From Treponema sp. (lineage in GTDB: Bacteria; Spirochaetota; Spirochaetia; Treponematales; Breznakiellaceae), in contig WQXU01000002.1 in assembly GCA_009781635.1 (NCBI GenBank), positions 62,001 to 126,000 on the forward strand: DNA of 64,000 nucleotides, written 5' to 3'. The notes below the pieces were generated by a model, which was not told the DNA's origin, did not search any database, and was given only the letters and a program-made list of their open reading frames with translations. Each line of letters begins with the position of its first letter. Position 1 is the stretch's first letter. Of this stretch, positions 1 through 9,076 are shown one piece after another. The position numbers and the translations under genes are program-made.

Positions 1-2431
1 TGTTTTTCAGAGTAAGTACATAGAGTTTTTCTTCTGTGTAATCCTGTTTAAAAACCGGTACGTAATTTTCCGGTCTTACAACGCGCCATGTAATACCGGT
101 AATATTGATAAAATATTCATTGTTTATTTCCTGAATATCTTTTGATTTAACAAGTTCGATCCTGGAAATATCACGCATATCAACGGTAAAATATTCCTTC
201 CCTGAACATTTAAAGATTAAAATTTGTTTTTCATTTCCGGTTTTCTTGTATTTATCAACTGTCAGGGAGAATTGCTGCGCCGCATCTTTCTGAATATCCT
301 CAATGCCCATAAACCGCATGATTCCTGCAGCGTTCAGAATTGTAACAGCTTTTCCGTTGCCTAAAACCGTTACGCTTGAATAACATGGGCAGTTCTGCAA
401 GTATATGGGAAGCGGTTTTACAAGCACCTGCTCTGTATCCAGTGCATTATCTATTAAAAGCGCAAATCTTTTTCCGTCTGATTTTAATACAAGACATTTT
501 GTAACACTGGCAGCCATGTATTTTTCAAGTACTTCGTCAGCGGAAACCGGCTGAGTATTTTTTGCTTTAGCTTCTATCTCATTCATGGTTATAACTGGGA
601 TAATCAGTTCGTTATAAATTAAAACAAGAGATTTATTTACCTTTTCAAGCCGTATTGAAACAGTATTGTTGCAAATACGTACAATGTGTTCCACATTTAA
701 TTCCGGTACTGCATAAGAAATTGAATCAATATTTACAATAAGAGTATTTATAACCGACAGAGTAAGCGGCATTTTCAAACGAACAGTCGTTCCATGTCCC
801 GGCTCGGATTCAATTTCAATGGAACCGCCGGATTTTTCTATATTTGTTTTAACGATATCCATTCCAACGCCGCGTCCGGAAAGGTTTGTTACCTGTTTAG
901 CGGTTGAAATGCCGGGTTTAAAAATTAAATTGTAAACTTCACTTTCCGGCATTGAGGCAAGCATTTCTTCAGTCACTATTCCGCGTTCAACAGCTTTGTT
1001 TTTAAGAGCGTTTATGTCGATGCCTGCACCATCATCAATTACTTCAATAATGGCTGAACCGTCACGCATATAAGCATCAAGTGTGATTGTACCCTTAACA
1101 GGTTTACCTGCTGCTGCGCGCTGCTGGGCAGACTCCATGCCGTGATCAGTTGAATTCTTTACAAGCTGTGTAATAGGGTCTGTAAGCTCTTCCAGTAAAT
1201 ATTTGTCAAGCGTTATGTCGTCTCTTAAAATGTTAACCGTTATATCTTTATTCAAAGCCTTTGCGGTATCACGTATTATCCGCGGGAATTTATTTAAGAT
1301 AACGCTTATTGGCTGCATTCTTGTAAACATGATTCTTTCGTGGATTTCGCTGGTAAGATGGTTTACATCATGTAAAAGCGGCGCAAAGCCGGGAATTGAT
1401 TTTTTATGATTTGCCACGGCGGAAAAAAGCTGGTTGCGTACCAGGATCAATTCGTTTGCTAAATCCATTATCTTGTTGATGTCTGTTATATCCAGCCGGA
1501 TTGAAAGATTATTATCTCTGGAAGATTTACTATTCTGTTTGCTTTTAGGCACAAAAGCCGGAACCTGATTCGTCATTATTGCCTTTTCTTCGGCTTCTTC
1601 GCCGAAAACAGTTTTCTTTGGCAAAAGGAATATATTGCTTTTATCCACTCCAACTGCTTTTTGAAAAAGGGAAAGCTCTAAAATACTGGTTGCAAGTATT
1701 TCCAGAGTAGAAGTATCATGTTCTTTTAACGTATTAATTAATTCTTCTGTAAAAGCTGCATTGTCAGAATTTTCCAGCTTTTTTCCGTCACTGCCTGCAG
1801 TGCCGCCGCTGCTTACGATTGCCTGCACAATTGATCCAATAGAAATTATATTTTCTATCATTCCGCTGGGGTTTTTATAGTATTTGCCAAGGCTTCTGTT
1901 GAAATTTATATTTACATAGTATATTTTTTGCCCGCGCTTGGCGGCATTTCTGAGAGTCTTTTCCGTATGTTCATCATTAAAATTAAAAGGTATATGCGCT
2001 TCTGTACCGGAAGCAACACTGAGTGATTCAAAATTTTCAGCATCATTATTTTTATTTTGGGTATAATCTTTAAGCGTTTTAATAATTTTTTTAATGCAAA
2101 TTTCATCGTCATTATGTAAATGATCCAATAATTCCTTCAGGCAATCTACGCTTTGAAGTACGATATCTGCAATTTCTTCATTTATAATCAAAACATCATC
2201 TTTAATATGCGACAGGATATTTTCCAGCTCATGTGTAATTGCAACAATTTTTTCAAGTGATAAAAAACCCGCTGTCCCCTTAATGCTGTGCGCCGCACGG
2301 AAGACAGAATTCATCAGCTTGAGATCATCCGAGAACACAGAAATATCCAGAAATGCAGTTTCTATCTTCTCTATGTGTATTCTTGCCTCTGCTTCAAAAT
2401 CACCAAGAAAAATACTTGTATCAAAATTCAT
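1..2431 (-). CDS. cheA: Chemotaxis histidine kinase CheA (C-terminus beyond window)
   Basis: Cytoplasmic kinase that receives signals from chemoreceptor arrays and phosphorylates CheY-type receivers. Translating the minus strand from the ATG at 2431 gives one open frame to base 1, about 810 residues. In order: a P1 phosphotransfer domain with the acceptor His48 (AAHSIKG), a long variable linker, the P3 dimerisation helices near residue 310, the ATPase domain with its N box (NSTDHGMES, about 430) and G box (GRGVGMD, about 520), a CheW-like domain from about 550, and the beginning of what appears to be a second one from about 725. The start codon overlaps the stop of the upstream double-receiver gene (ATGA), so the two are translationally coupled. 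Tandem CheW-like domains would be less usual than one. The 3' end is missing. Confidence 0.92.
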   Translation of the reverse strand, partial: MNFDTSIFLGDFEAEARIHIEKIETAFLDISVFSDDLKLMNSVFRAAHSIKGTAGFLSLEKIVAITHELENILSHIKDDVLIINEEIADIVLQSVDCLKELLDHLHNDDEICIKKIIKTLKDYTQNKNNDAENFESLSVASGTEAHIPFNFNDEHTEKTLRNAAKRGQKIYYVNINFNRSLGKYYKNPSGMIENIISIGSIVQAIVSSGGTAGSDGKKLENSDNAAFTEELINTLKEHDTSTLEILATSILELSLFQKAVGVDKSNIFLLPKKTVFGEEAEEKAIMTNQVPAFVPKSKQNSKSSRDNNLSIRLDITDINKIMDLANELILVRNQLFSAVANHKKSIPGFAPLLHDVNHLTSEIHERIMFTRMQPISVILNKFPRIIRDTAKALNKDITVNILRDDITLDKYLLEELTDPITQLVKNSTDHGMESAQQRAAAGKPVKGTITLDAYMRDGSAIIEVIDDGAGIDINALKNKAVERGIVTEEMLASMPESEVYNLIFKPGISTAKQVTNLSGRGVGMDIVKTNIEKSGGSIEIESEPGHGTTVRLKMPLTLSVINTLIVNIDSISYAVPELNVEHIVRICNNTVSIRLEKVNKSLVLIYNELIIPVITMNEIEAKAKNTQPVSADEVLEKYMAASVTKCLVLKSDGKRFALLIDNALDTEQVLVKPLPIYLQNCPCYSSVTVLGNGKAVTILNAAGIMRFMGIEDIQKDAAQQFSLTVDKYKKTGNEKQILIFKCSGKEYFTVDMRDISRIELVKSKDIQEINNEYFINITGITWRVVRPENYVPVFKQDYTEEKLYVLTLKN

Positions 2432-3288
2432 GGGTTATCACTTGTTTTATTTTTATTGCAATGCCCGGCGGCAACAGCAATAATATTTTCGTATGATACA
2501 GGTTTTACTAAAATATCATTCATACCTGCTCTAAGGCACAATTCAATTTCTTTTTCATCAGCAGATGCAGTTACGGCAATAATGGGAATTTCGCGGGCAT
2601 TTTCGCAAGAAAGGCGTCTTATAGCTCTTGTTGCTTCCAGCCCGTCCATAACAGGCATTTGAACATCCATTAAAATAAGAGAATACAAATTAGGGGCTTT
2701 TGAAAATTTATCAACGGCTTCTTTTCCGTTTGATGCAAATTCAACTGTCAGCCCTTCAATTCCGGAAAGGACTGTTTTAATAATATCCCTGTTCAATTCA
2801 ACATCGTCAGCTACAAGAATTGTTTTATTAACCAAAACCATTTCCGGAGCATTTTCGCCGGAGGATAAACCTTCATTGCTGCTGATAAGTTTTTTTTCGT
2901 TTTCGCTTGAGTTAATGCGGAGTTTAATGCGGTTGATTAATGCATCAGCAGTACCGGGTCTTTTGGCGGAATAGTCAACAGCGCCCATGGCAAATGCAGT
3001 ATTTTCATCATCATCGTTGCCTCTTTCTGTTAAAAATGTAATAGGAATATTTTTACTTTTGGCAAAACCAAATATTTCGGTAAATATAGAAAATGCCATC
3101 TTGCGGTTTTCATAAATATAAATAACGATAGCAGACATTTCATATATTTCCATTGCAGCAAGCGCTGCTGTGCTTGTAGCAGTAATGCTTATATCAAAAT
3201 GATCTGTAAGTTCCGATTTTAATTCAGCTAATACGCGCGGCTCTTCGCTGATAATAAGTATATGTTTCTTTTCCTGATGGTTTATCAA
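2428..3288 (-). CDS. Double-receiver response regulator
   Basis: A 286-residue cytoplasmic protein made of two receiver domains with no output domain. The C-terminal receiver (from about residue 155) is complete: acidic pair D161/D162, phosphoacceptor D208 in LILMDVQMPVMDG, and the conserved lysine in a VKPVS motif. The N-terminal one (residues 8-125) keeps the fold pattern and a lysine (AKRPG), but the acceptor position lies in a hydrophobic stretch (SAIVIYIYE) with no aspartate, so it is probably a pseudo-receiver. It overlaps cheA by four bases and is a likely phosphorylation partner of that CheA. A role as phosphate sink or adaptor is inference. A direct-repeat promoter lies 61-93 bases upstream. 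Confidence 0.85.
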   Translation of the reverse strand: MINHQEKKHILIISEEPRVLAELKSELTDHFDISITATSTAALAAMEIYEMSAIVIYIYENRKMAFSIFTEIFGFAKSKNIPITFLTERGNDDDENTAFAMGAVDYSAKRPGTADALINRIKLRINSSENEKKLISSNEGLSSGENAPEMVLVNKTILVADDVELNRDIIKTVLSGIEGLTVEFASNGKEAVDKFSKAPNLYSLILMDVQMPVMDGLEATRAIRRLSCENAREIPIIAVTASADEKEIELCLRAGMNDILVKPVSYENIIAVAAGHCNKNKTSDNP

Positions 3289-3348
3289 AGCAAAATTACC
3301 TCAATTTATATAATTGTCGTTTAAATAATTAATGGTAAAATTTGGAAT

Positions 3349-3381
3349 ATAGTAACATATAAAGTGTACCAAAACTGTACC
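3349..3381 (-). promoter_or_regulatory. Direct-repeat promoter of the double-receiver/cheA operon
   Basis: Read on the minus strand: GGTACA, five bases, GGTACA, ten bases, then TACTAT as the -10 box (3349-3354). The two six-base units are exact direct repeats with an 11-base period. The same arrangement is found at 4281-4313 and 7482-7514. No -35 hexamer is present where the repeats sit, as expected of an activator-dependent promoter. Confidence 0.6.
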
Positions 3382-3452
3382 TGTCAACATAAAACTCTAT
3401 ACATTGTTCCAATATTCTTAAAGGATTTATATGCACAGCAGAAAAGGAATGC

Positions 3453-4250
3453 CTATTTTGATTCATTTAATTTCCATTTTGGCGCTTCGGCCCAGCTGTA
3501 TTGATTCATATACTGCCCCCTGTAAGCGTTTATACAGGCAGGGTTGCCCTTCATAAATCCGTAAATGTCACAAACGATTTTATCCGGCACAATAGCAATA
3601 TTTTTATGCTGTTTTATTAAAATATCTTCCGCGCCGATTTCTCTTAGCGCTTTATACAAGTCGCTTATCAATTTTCGCAAATATGCCTTAAGGTTTTCCG
3701 TGTCCTCTTCATTTTCCCATAACACAGCGCAAAGCTCATTTATACATGCTGAAGCCCCATTACGGTCGATCAAATATGCAATTAGTTCTTTGGTTTTACT
3801 GTAACTGAATTTCATAGGCGTACCGTATGAATAGATTTCAAAATTTCCAAAGGTCTGGGCATATATAAGCGAGTTTTTCTTTTGATCAATCGGATGACGC
3901 AAGTTTTCAATTTCGCGTTCTACTGCTTCCTTCATAACCGGTTTTAAAATAAAACCGCTGGGATAAAGCTCAAATGCTTCGCATGCATGTTTGGAATAGG
4001 CTGTTACAAAAATGATATTTATCCTGGGATTAAGTTCTTTTAATTCCTTTGCGACTTCAAGTCCGTTCATACCCCACATTTGAATGTCTAAAAAAGCGAT
4101 GTCGCAGGAGTTTTCTTTTGCGAATGCAAGCAATTCCGATGGCTTGGTAAATGCAAAAATCTGCGCTGACGGCTGTGCCTCTGCAATAGAATTGGTCAGC
4201 AGCTTTAAAGCGCGTTCGCTGTCGTCAATAGCTAATACTTTCATGTTCAT
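3453..4250 (-). CDS. Response regulator with SARP-like DNA-binding domain
   Basis: A 265-residue two-component regulator of the 'SAPR' type. Residues 3-120 form a receiver with acidic D9/D10, phosphoacceptor D55 (IAFLDIQMWG) and a conserved lysine (ILKPV). Residues from about 130 form an OmpR-like winged helix of the kind found in SARP activators (TFGNFEIYSYG, then a helix-turn-helix), followed by a short, truncated BTAD-like segment. It probably receives phosphate from one of the two LytS-type kinases encoded just upstream on the same strand. SARP proteins typically bind direct repeats with an 11-base period next to the -10 box, and exactly such repeats precede this gene, the double-receiver gene and the chemoreceptor gene, so autoregulation is likely. 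A second in-frame ATG at 4244 is an alternative start. Confidence 0.85.
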   Translation of the reverse strand: MNMKVLAIDDSERALKLLTNSIAEAQPSAQIFAFTKPSELLAFAKENSCDIAFLDIQMWGMNGLEVAKELKELNPRINIIFVTAYSKHACEAFELYPSGFILKPVMKEAVEREIENLRHPIDQKKNSLIYAQTFGNFEIYSYGTPMKFSYSKTKELIAYLIDRNGASACINELCAVLWENEEDTENLKAYLRKLISDLYKALREIGAEDILIKQHKNIAIVPDKIVCDIYGFMKGNPACINAYRGQYMNQYSWAEAPKWKLNESK

Positions 4251-4280
4251 AAAACATCCAAATTATTCAATATATTAGCC

Positions 4281-4313
4281 ATTATATCAAATAAAGCGTA
4301 CCAAAAGCGCAAC
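4281..4313 (-). promoter_or_regulatory. Direct-repeat promoter of the SARP-type regulator gene
   Basis: On the minus strand: GTTGCG, five bases, GGTACG, ten bases, then a perfect TATAAT (4281-4286), about 30 bases before the start codon. The upstream repeat unit is the most diverged of the three related sites. The normal -35 position is occupied by the repeats. Confidence 0.6.
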
Positions 4314-4344
4314 AAATAAACATTTTTTTTAAATTCGCAACAGT

Positions 4345-5865
4345 TTATGATTTTGTTTTAGGTATTTTTATTACAACAATTGTTCCTTTTTCCGGTTTGC
4401 TTGATATTTCAAGCATTCCGCCGCATTGACCCTCTATCCTTCGCCTTACGTTCTGTATACCGATATGTTTCTGATTGTCCTGATGCATAAAAACCTGGGT
4501 TTCATCCATGTTAAAACCTGCGCCATCGTCGGCTACTGTCACAAGAAAATCATTGTCTGTTTCGCGGACTGTCAGTGTTATTGTCCCGCCGCCTTCCTTT
4601 TTACCGATTCCATGCCTGACTGCGTTTTCCGCAATAGGCTGTATTGACAGCGGAGGCAGCATAAAACCTCCGGCTTCGATATGATAAATAACATTCAACG
4701 CACCCTTGTAAATTTCCTTCTCTAAATCAAGATAGCCTTTCACGTGGCTTATTTCTTTTTCAATGCTTATTAAGCCTTTATCATTCAGCGATTCCATATT
4801 GCTCCGCAAATATACGGAGAAGTCCATGATGGTTTTTTTTGCTTTAACCGGGTCTTCATCGCAAAGCTGCGCGATGGCGGTCAGCGCATTATATAAAAAA
4901 TGCGGCTGTATCTGCGAAAGCATAATCGCAATTTTATATTTGGTAAGTTCCAATTCATTGGCAATGGCATCACTTTGCAGAATATTATTCGCGGATAAAA
5001 GATCATTTTTTACTTTTCGAAGTTCCAAATTATTTTGAAAAAGAAAAGAAATAAGAATACTTATGCTAAGACCTGCAAATATTAAAAACCAGGTTTCAGG
5101 ATGTTCATACCATGAACGCAGCGGAAAAATACGGAAATACCAGTTGGCATTATGAATCGTTACGAGTCTCTCAACATAAGAAACATTTGCGTTTGAATGT
5201 CTGTTGCCGCTTGCTATTATCTGCTGCTCTCCTGTGTCAGGATTAATTCTCCACAGATCGTATGAAAAACCATGATGTTCCAGCATTGAAATCCCCGTGT
5301 TTTCCAAAGCATCAGGAAATTTTAATGTTACAGAAACCAGCCCCCAGAAATTATTTTTTTCTGTATATACAGGGTATCTTCCAACCAGTCCCAAAAACCC
5401 CTGCAATACAATAAAGGGACCTGCCATTACAAGCTCGCCAGTATCCCGCGCAAGTATCGCTTCCTTATTCCCGGCATAAGTATCATTAAAAAAATCCAGG
5501 CCTATAACAGCTTTGCTTTCCTCTCTGGGGTAGACATCTGTTACAATGCCGCCGGGAGCCAATAGAACATTTGCAATAGCAGGTTCATCTGATGTAATAA
5601 CTGCAGCTATCTGCTGAAAATTATTTACAACTCCGTTTCCCTGAATTACCAATGCTGCCAATGCTTTTGTTTTATATAATTTTTTTGAAATTTCTTCATG
5701 TAATCTGTAACTGCTTTCAAGGATAAGGCGTTCCATTTGCAGCGTTTCGATATTCATTTTATTTTGAATTGAGAAAATAATGGCGAGAGAACATACAAAT
5801 AATGTTAATAAAAATGAGATGATTGTTCTTCCGTATATTTTCTTTCTGAAAAAAATATTTTGCAT
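4345..5865 (-). CDS. CHASE-domain LytS-type sensor histidine kinase
   Basis: A 506-residue membrane kinase. One transmembrane helix (about 13-31), an extracytoplasmic CHASE-like sensor domain (about 45-245), a second membrane helix (about 260-278), a short coiled region, then a LytS/YehU-type kinase with acceptor His322 (QIQPHFLYNALTAIAQ) and a HATPase domain (N box AENAVRHGIGK, then DDGAGF and the glycine-rich lid). The frame stays open 24 codons further upstream inside the chemoreceptor gene. The ATG at 5865 is preferred because it lies just after that gene's stop and gives a normal N-terminus; ATG 5901 is an alternative. The kinase half is nearly identical to that of the gene at 7552-8856, so the two are paralogues with different sensors. 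Confidence 0.85.
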   Translation of the reverse strand: MQNIFFRKKIYGRTIISFLLTLFVCSLAIIFSIQNKMNIETLQMERLILESSYRLHEEISKKLYKTKALAALVIQGNGVVNNFQQIAAVITSDEPAIANVLLAPGGIVTDVYPREESKAVIGLDFFNDTYAGNKEAILARDTGELVMAGPFIVLQGFLGLVGRYPVYTEKNNFWGLVSVTLKFPDALENTGISMLEHHGFSYDLWRINPDTGEQQIIASGNRHSNANVSYVERLVTIHNANWYFRIFPLRSWYEHPETWFLIFAGLSISILISFLFQNNLELRKVKNDLLSANNILQSDAIANELELTKYKIAIMLSQIQPHFLYNALTAIAQLCDEDPVKAKKTIMDFSVYLRSNMESLNDKGLISIEKEISHVKGYLDLEKEIYKGALNVIYHIEAGGFMLPPLSIQPIAENAVRHGIGKKEGGGTITLTVRETDNDFLVTVADDGAGFNMDETQVFMHQDNQKHIGIQNVRRRIEGQCGGMLEISSKPEKGTIVVIKIPKTKS

Positions 5866-5875
5866 GAAAATATGC

Positions 5876-7459
5876 TTAAGAAGCAATAATTTCTTTGGCA
5901 TTTTCCAAAACTGTTGATATCTGCCTGCTGGCTTCATTTACCTCTTTTACTTTTTGTGTAACGTTTCCGGAAATTTGCTGCAATTTCTGCATTTCATTGA
6001 AAATTGAGCCGCTCTGCGTTTGTATATCTTCACTCCCTGTACGCACTATTCCGGTTTCATTTTTAATTGAGGAAATCGCTGTAAGAATTTGAGAGCCGCC
6101 TTCCGCCTGTTCTTTTATCGCGTCACTAACTTGAGCAAAGGCGCTGTCCAGTGTTTTTATTTCGTTAAACATCAAATTCATGGACTTGACGGTCTCTTCT
6201 GTTACACCGCCGATGCTTTTAATGGATATATCCATATTTTTAATTTCTTCTTTAATGTGCTTTGATTCCTTCCCGGCAATTTCTGCAAGTTTCCGTATTT
6301 CATCCGAGACAACCGCAAACCCCTTCCCGCTTTCTCCTGCATGAGCTGCTTCGATAGCTGCATTCATGGCAAGAAGATTGGTTTTTGCGGAAATATCCTG
6401 TATTATCTTATTCGCTTCCTGCAGCGTTACAGCTCTTTCACGCAGGTTTTCTACTTCTACAGAAAGTCTTTTCATTTTTTCATTACCGGTTGCGGATGCC
6501 TGAGCCAGGTTATCAGCCGTCTTAGTTATCTCGTTTGTTATTGAACGGATAGATTCGATATTTGCAACCATTTGTTCAATAGATGCTGAAGAAGTGCTTA
6601 TATGTGAAGCCTGCGATTCAACCGCTTCTTCAAGATTATTTATGGATTTGACTATTTGTGAAATATGTTCTGATGTAAGTTCAACAGATTTCAACTGGGT
6701 GGTGGTTTCAGCAAGAGTATCCTCGGTATTTCCATGAATTACATTTAAAGCATAGGAAGATTCTTGAATAACATTATTAAGTTTTTCTCCGTTTGTGGTT
6801 GCTTTCTCTAAATGAGCGGAAATATCAGCAGTTGCCTTTTCCACTTCTTTTTTCAGGTTGTCCCTTTCTTTATTTAGTTCGGCGTTCAGGATTGCTTCTT
6901 TTTTATCCTTTAGTATGCCGACATATTCAAAAACAATTGTTAAAGCAAGGATAAAAATATAGCCCGCTATGTACCTGAATTTTATTGCAGTTTCCATTTC
7001 ATAAGCAACAGTCCCCGGCATATATAACAATACAGAAGCTGCAATAATAACCGCAGTAGATTTTATTACTCCCAGGATCATCTTGCATAAAAAAATCGAT
7101 ATTAACGGGAATGTAAACAGCCAGATTGATACCCACAAATTTAAAGTGCCGTTATAAAGAAGGAATACGCAGTAGGCCCCGTACATTATAACAGTCGGTA
7201 TTGGTATGAATTTCAAGGGTATCTTCGAACGCATTGCTATCAGCGTCCCTAATGCTGCTATTGATATGGCAAAGTTAATCGTGGCTCTTGTAGAGTCTGC
7301 AGACAACCCTTGTATACCAAATATTAACAAAGGAACTACAGCAATCATGAATATAGTATTCATGATCATATATCTTACCTGATCATTAACATTTGCAAGC
7401 TGAAAATAGCGTTTTCCCATAAACAGGGTTTTAAATGTACTTTGTTTTTTGTTATTCAT
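5876..7459 (-). CDS. Methyl-accepting chemotaxis protein with a multi-pass membrane sensor
   Basis: A 527-residue chemoreceptor. Instead of a periplasmic ligand domain it begins with about six membrane helices (residues 30-185), followed by a long coiled coil and the MCP signalling tip with the conserved hairpin ([18 protein letters not shown], 367-384). There is no HAMP motif that I can see. The first 185 residues are clearly related to the start of the membrane kinase at 42624-44570: both carry GKRY, then a conserved NV-DQVRYM-MN block, then RSKIPLKF, and both end in ILKD-KE. The signalling half should engage CheA and CheW. The 5' end carries a direct-repeat promoter like that of the SARP-type regulator gene. 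Confidence 0.9.
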   Translation of the reverse strand: MNNKKQSTFKTLFMGKRYFQLANVNDQVRYMIMNTIFMIAVVPLLIFGIQGLSADSTRATINFAISIAALGTLIAMRSKIPLKFIPIPTVIMYGAYCVFLLYNGTLNLWVSIWLFTFPLISIFLCKMILGVIKSTAVIIAASVLLYMPGTVAYEMETAIKFRYIAGYIFILALTIVFEYVGILKDKKEAILNAELNKERDNLKKEVEKATADISAHLEKATTNGEKLNNVIQESSYALNVIHGNTEDTLAETTTQLKSVELTSEHISQIVKSINNLEEAVESQASHISTSSASIEQMVANIESIRSITNEITKTADNLAQASATGNEKMKRLSVEVENLRERAVTLQEANKIIQDISAKTNLLAMNAAIEAAHAGESGKGFAVVSDEIRKLAEIAGKESKHIKEEIKNMDISIKSIGGVTEETVKSMNLMFNEIKTLDSAFAQVSDAIKEQAEGGSQILTAISSIKNETGIVRTGSEDIQTQSGSIFNEMQKLQQISGNVTQKVKEVNEASRQISTVLENAKEIIAS

Positions 7460-7481
7460 ATTTCTTAATATAAACTATTTT

Positions 7482-7514
7482 TATATATTTTGTAAAGCGT
7501 TCCAAAGCTGTACT
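7482..7514 (-). promoter_or_regulatory. Direct-repeat promoter of the chemoreceptor gene
   Basis: On the minus strand: AGTACA, five bases, GGAACG, ten bases, then TATATA as the -10 box (7482-7487), 22 bases before the start codon. It is the third member of the family described at 3349 and 4281, with the same internal spacings. Confidence 0.6.
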
Positions 7515-7551
7515 AGCTAACAAAAATATATATATTTAAAGCAGATTAGTT

Positions 7552-8856
7552 TTAATGCTTTGTTTTTGGTATTTTAATCACAGCTGTTGTCCCTGTCCCT
7601 TTTTCACCGGAAATCTCAAGCGTTCCGCCGCATTGCTCTTCGAGCCTTCGCCTTACATTCTCAATACCGATATGTTTTTGACTGTCCTGATGCAGGTTTG
7701 CCTTGTCATATCCTGCGCCGTTGTCCAATACTGTTACAAGAAATTCATTGTCTGTTTCGCGGACTGAAAGCGTTAATGTCCCTCCGCCTTCCTTTTTACC
7801 TATACCGTGCTTAACTGCGTTTTCTACGATGGGTTGAATAGTGAGCGGAGGCAGCATAAAGTCTCCGGCTTCGATATGATAAATAACATTCAGCGCATTC
7901 CCGTAAATAGCCTTCTCTAAATCAAGATAGCCTTTCACATGATCTATTTCTTTTTCAATATGTATCAAACCCTTATTATTTAACGATTCCATATTGTTCC
8001 GCAGGTACGCGGAGAATTCCACTGTTACCTTTTTTGCTTTAACCGGGTCTTCGTCGCAAAGCTGGGCAATGGCAGATAAAGCGTTGTACAGAAAGTGGGG
8101 CTGTATCTGCGAAAACATAATGGCGATACTGCTTCTTGTCAGTTCCAGCTCCTTTTGTTTAATTTGCTGCGATAACTCGCTCTGGATACTTGCGTAATAA
8201 AGAAAGACTATAAGCGTTATGGAAAAATTGATTAACGCCAGTCTAAAGAAGTATAGCTCCAGTAAAACAGCCGCTGCCGGCAGAACTATGTATGACAAGA
8301 GGGTTAAGAATTCTCTTCTGCTCAAAAATTTTCTATGCGCTATAAGAAGGCCTGTACCGATAGCCATACAGCTAATCGAAAGAATATAGCTGAACAGGAA
8401 CCAGTTATAGAACTCGTCATACACCAGGTTGAAGCTTGGTGCTGTCATGCGGTACATGGCAAAAGACAGCAAAATAATAGTACTTATGATATTAATAATA
8501 CAAAAAAACGTCGCTATGTACCCGGCTATTTCGGCGGCTTTTGAAACCGCAGTTTTCTCTTTAAATATGGTTAAAATTAAATCAATGAAAAACATCAGTA
8601 TGACCGGTCCGCCAAGAGGAATTAACATAACCAGCGCCTTTTTTAAATAAATATTTTCCGGAAAATTATTGATGTTCAAAATATTATCCGCGATTATTAT
8701 GAATAAACCTGCAATTTGGACAATAATAATACGGATGAAAATACGGCTGCGTTTTAATTTTCTGTGCTCGCTTGCTGCCAGAAAAGACAGGATAAGCAGG
8801 CATATAATAGCGCCGATAATATTAATCGTTACATTTATATAACTTACTGCATTCAT
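7552..8856 (-). CDS. LytS-type sensor histidine kinase with multi-pass membrane domain
   Basis: A 434-residue integral membrane kinase. Residues 1-225 are hydrophobic, with about six to seven membrane helices and no obvious extracytoplasmic domain. They are followed by a short linker and a LytS/YehU-type kinase with acceptor His254 (FSQIQPHFLYN), N box (VENAVKHGIGK) and a DNGAGY motif. The C-terminal 190 residues closely match the kinase at 4345-5865, pointing to a duplication with sensor replacement. It may phosphorylate the SARP-type regulator encoded downstream. A TATAAT box lies at 8880-8885, 23 bases before the start, with only a weak resemblance to the direct-repeat operators upstream of it. 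Confidence 0.85.
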   Translation of the reverse strand: MNAVSYINVTINIIGAIICLLILSFLAASEHRKLKRSRIFIRIIIVQIAGLFIIIADNILNINNFPENIYLKKALVMLIPLGGPVILMFFIDLILTIFKEKTAVSKAAEIAGYIATFFCIINIISTIILLSFAMYRMTAPSFNLVYDEFYNWFLFSYILSISCMAIGTGLLIAHRKFLSRREFLTLLSYIVLPAAAVLLELYFFRLALINFSITLIVFLYYASIQSELSQQIKQKELELTRSSIAIMFSQIQPHFLYNALSAIAQLCDEDPVKAKKVTVEFSAYLRNNMESLNNKGLIHIEKEIDHVKGYLDLEKAIYGNALNVIYHIEAGDFMLPPLTIQPIVENAVKHGIGKKEGGGTLTLSVRETDNEFLVTVLDNGAGYDKANLHQDSQKHIGIENVRRRLEEQCGGTLEISGEKGTGTTAVIKIPKTKH

Positions 8857-8954
8857 GTTATTTGTGTGCTCTATCCTTTATTATAAAAGTACAGAGAACC
8901 TGTAAAACTATAGATGCTTTTCTCAAATGTTCTGTTGCTTAATAATAAATTTAT

Positions 8955-9027
8955 AGCCAAGAGCGGGAATCGAACCCGCGACCTGTTCATTACGAGTGAA
9001 CTGCGCTGCCAACTGAGCCATCTTGGC
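8955..9027 (-). tRNA. tRNA-Thr (anticodon CGU)
   Basis: A complete cloverleaf on the minus strand. The acceptor arms are GCCAAGA and TCTTGGC, the anticodon stem is GTTCA/TGAAC around a CTCGTAA loop, and the T loop is TTCGATT. The anticodon CGT reads ACG (threonine). The terminal CCA is not encoded. Confidence 0.95.
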
Positions 9028-9076
9028 TTGTGCCGGAAATTATATCAGCTATGGCCTCTGTTATTCAAGGCGCATT

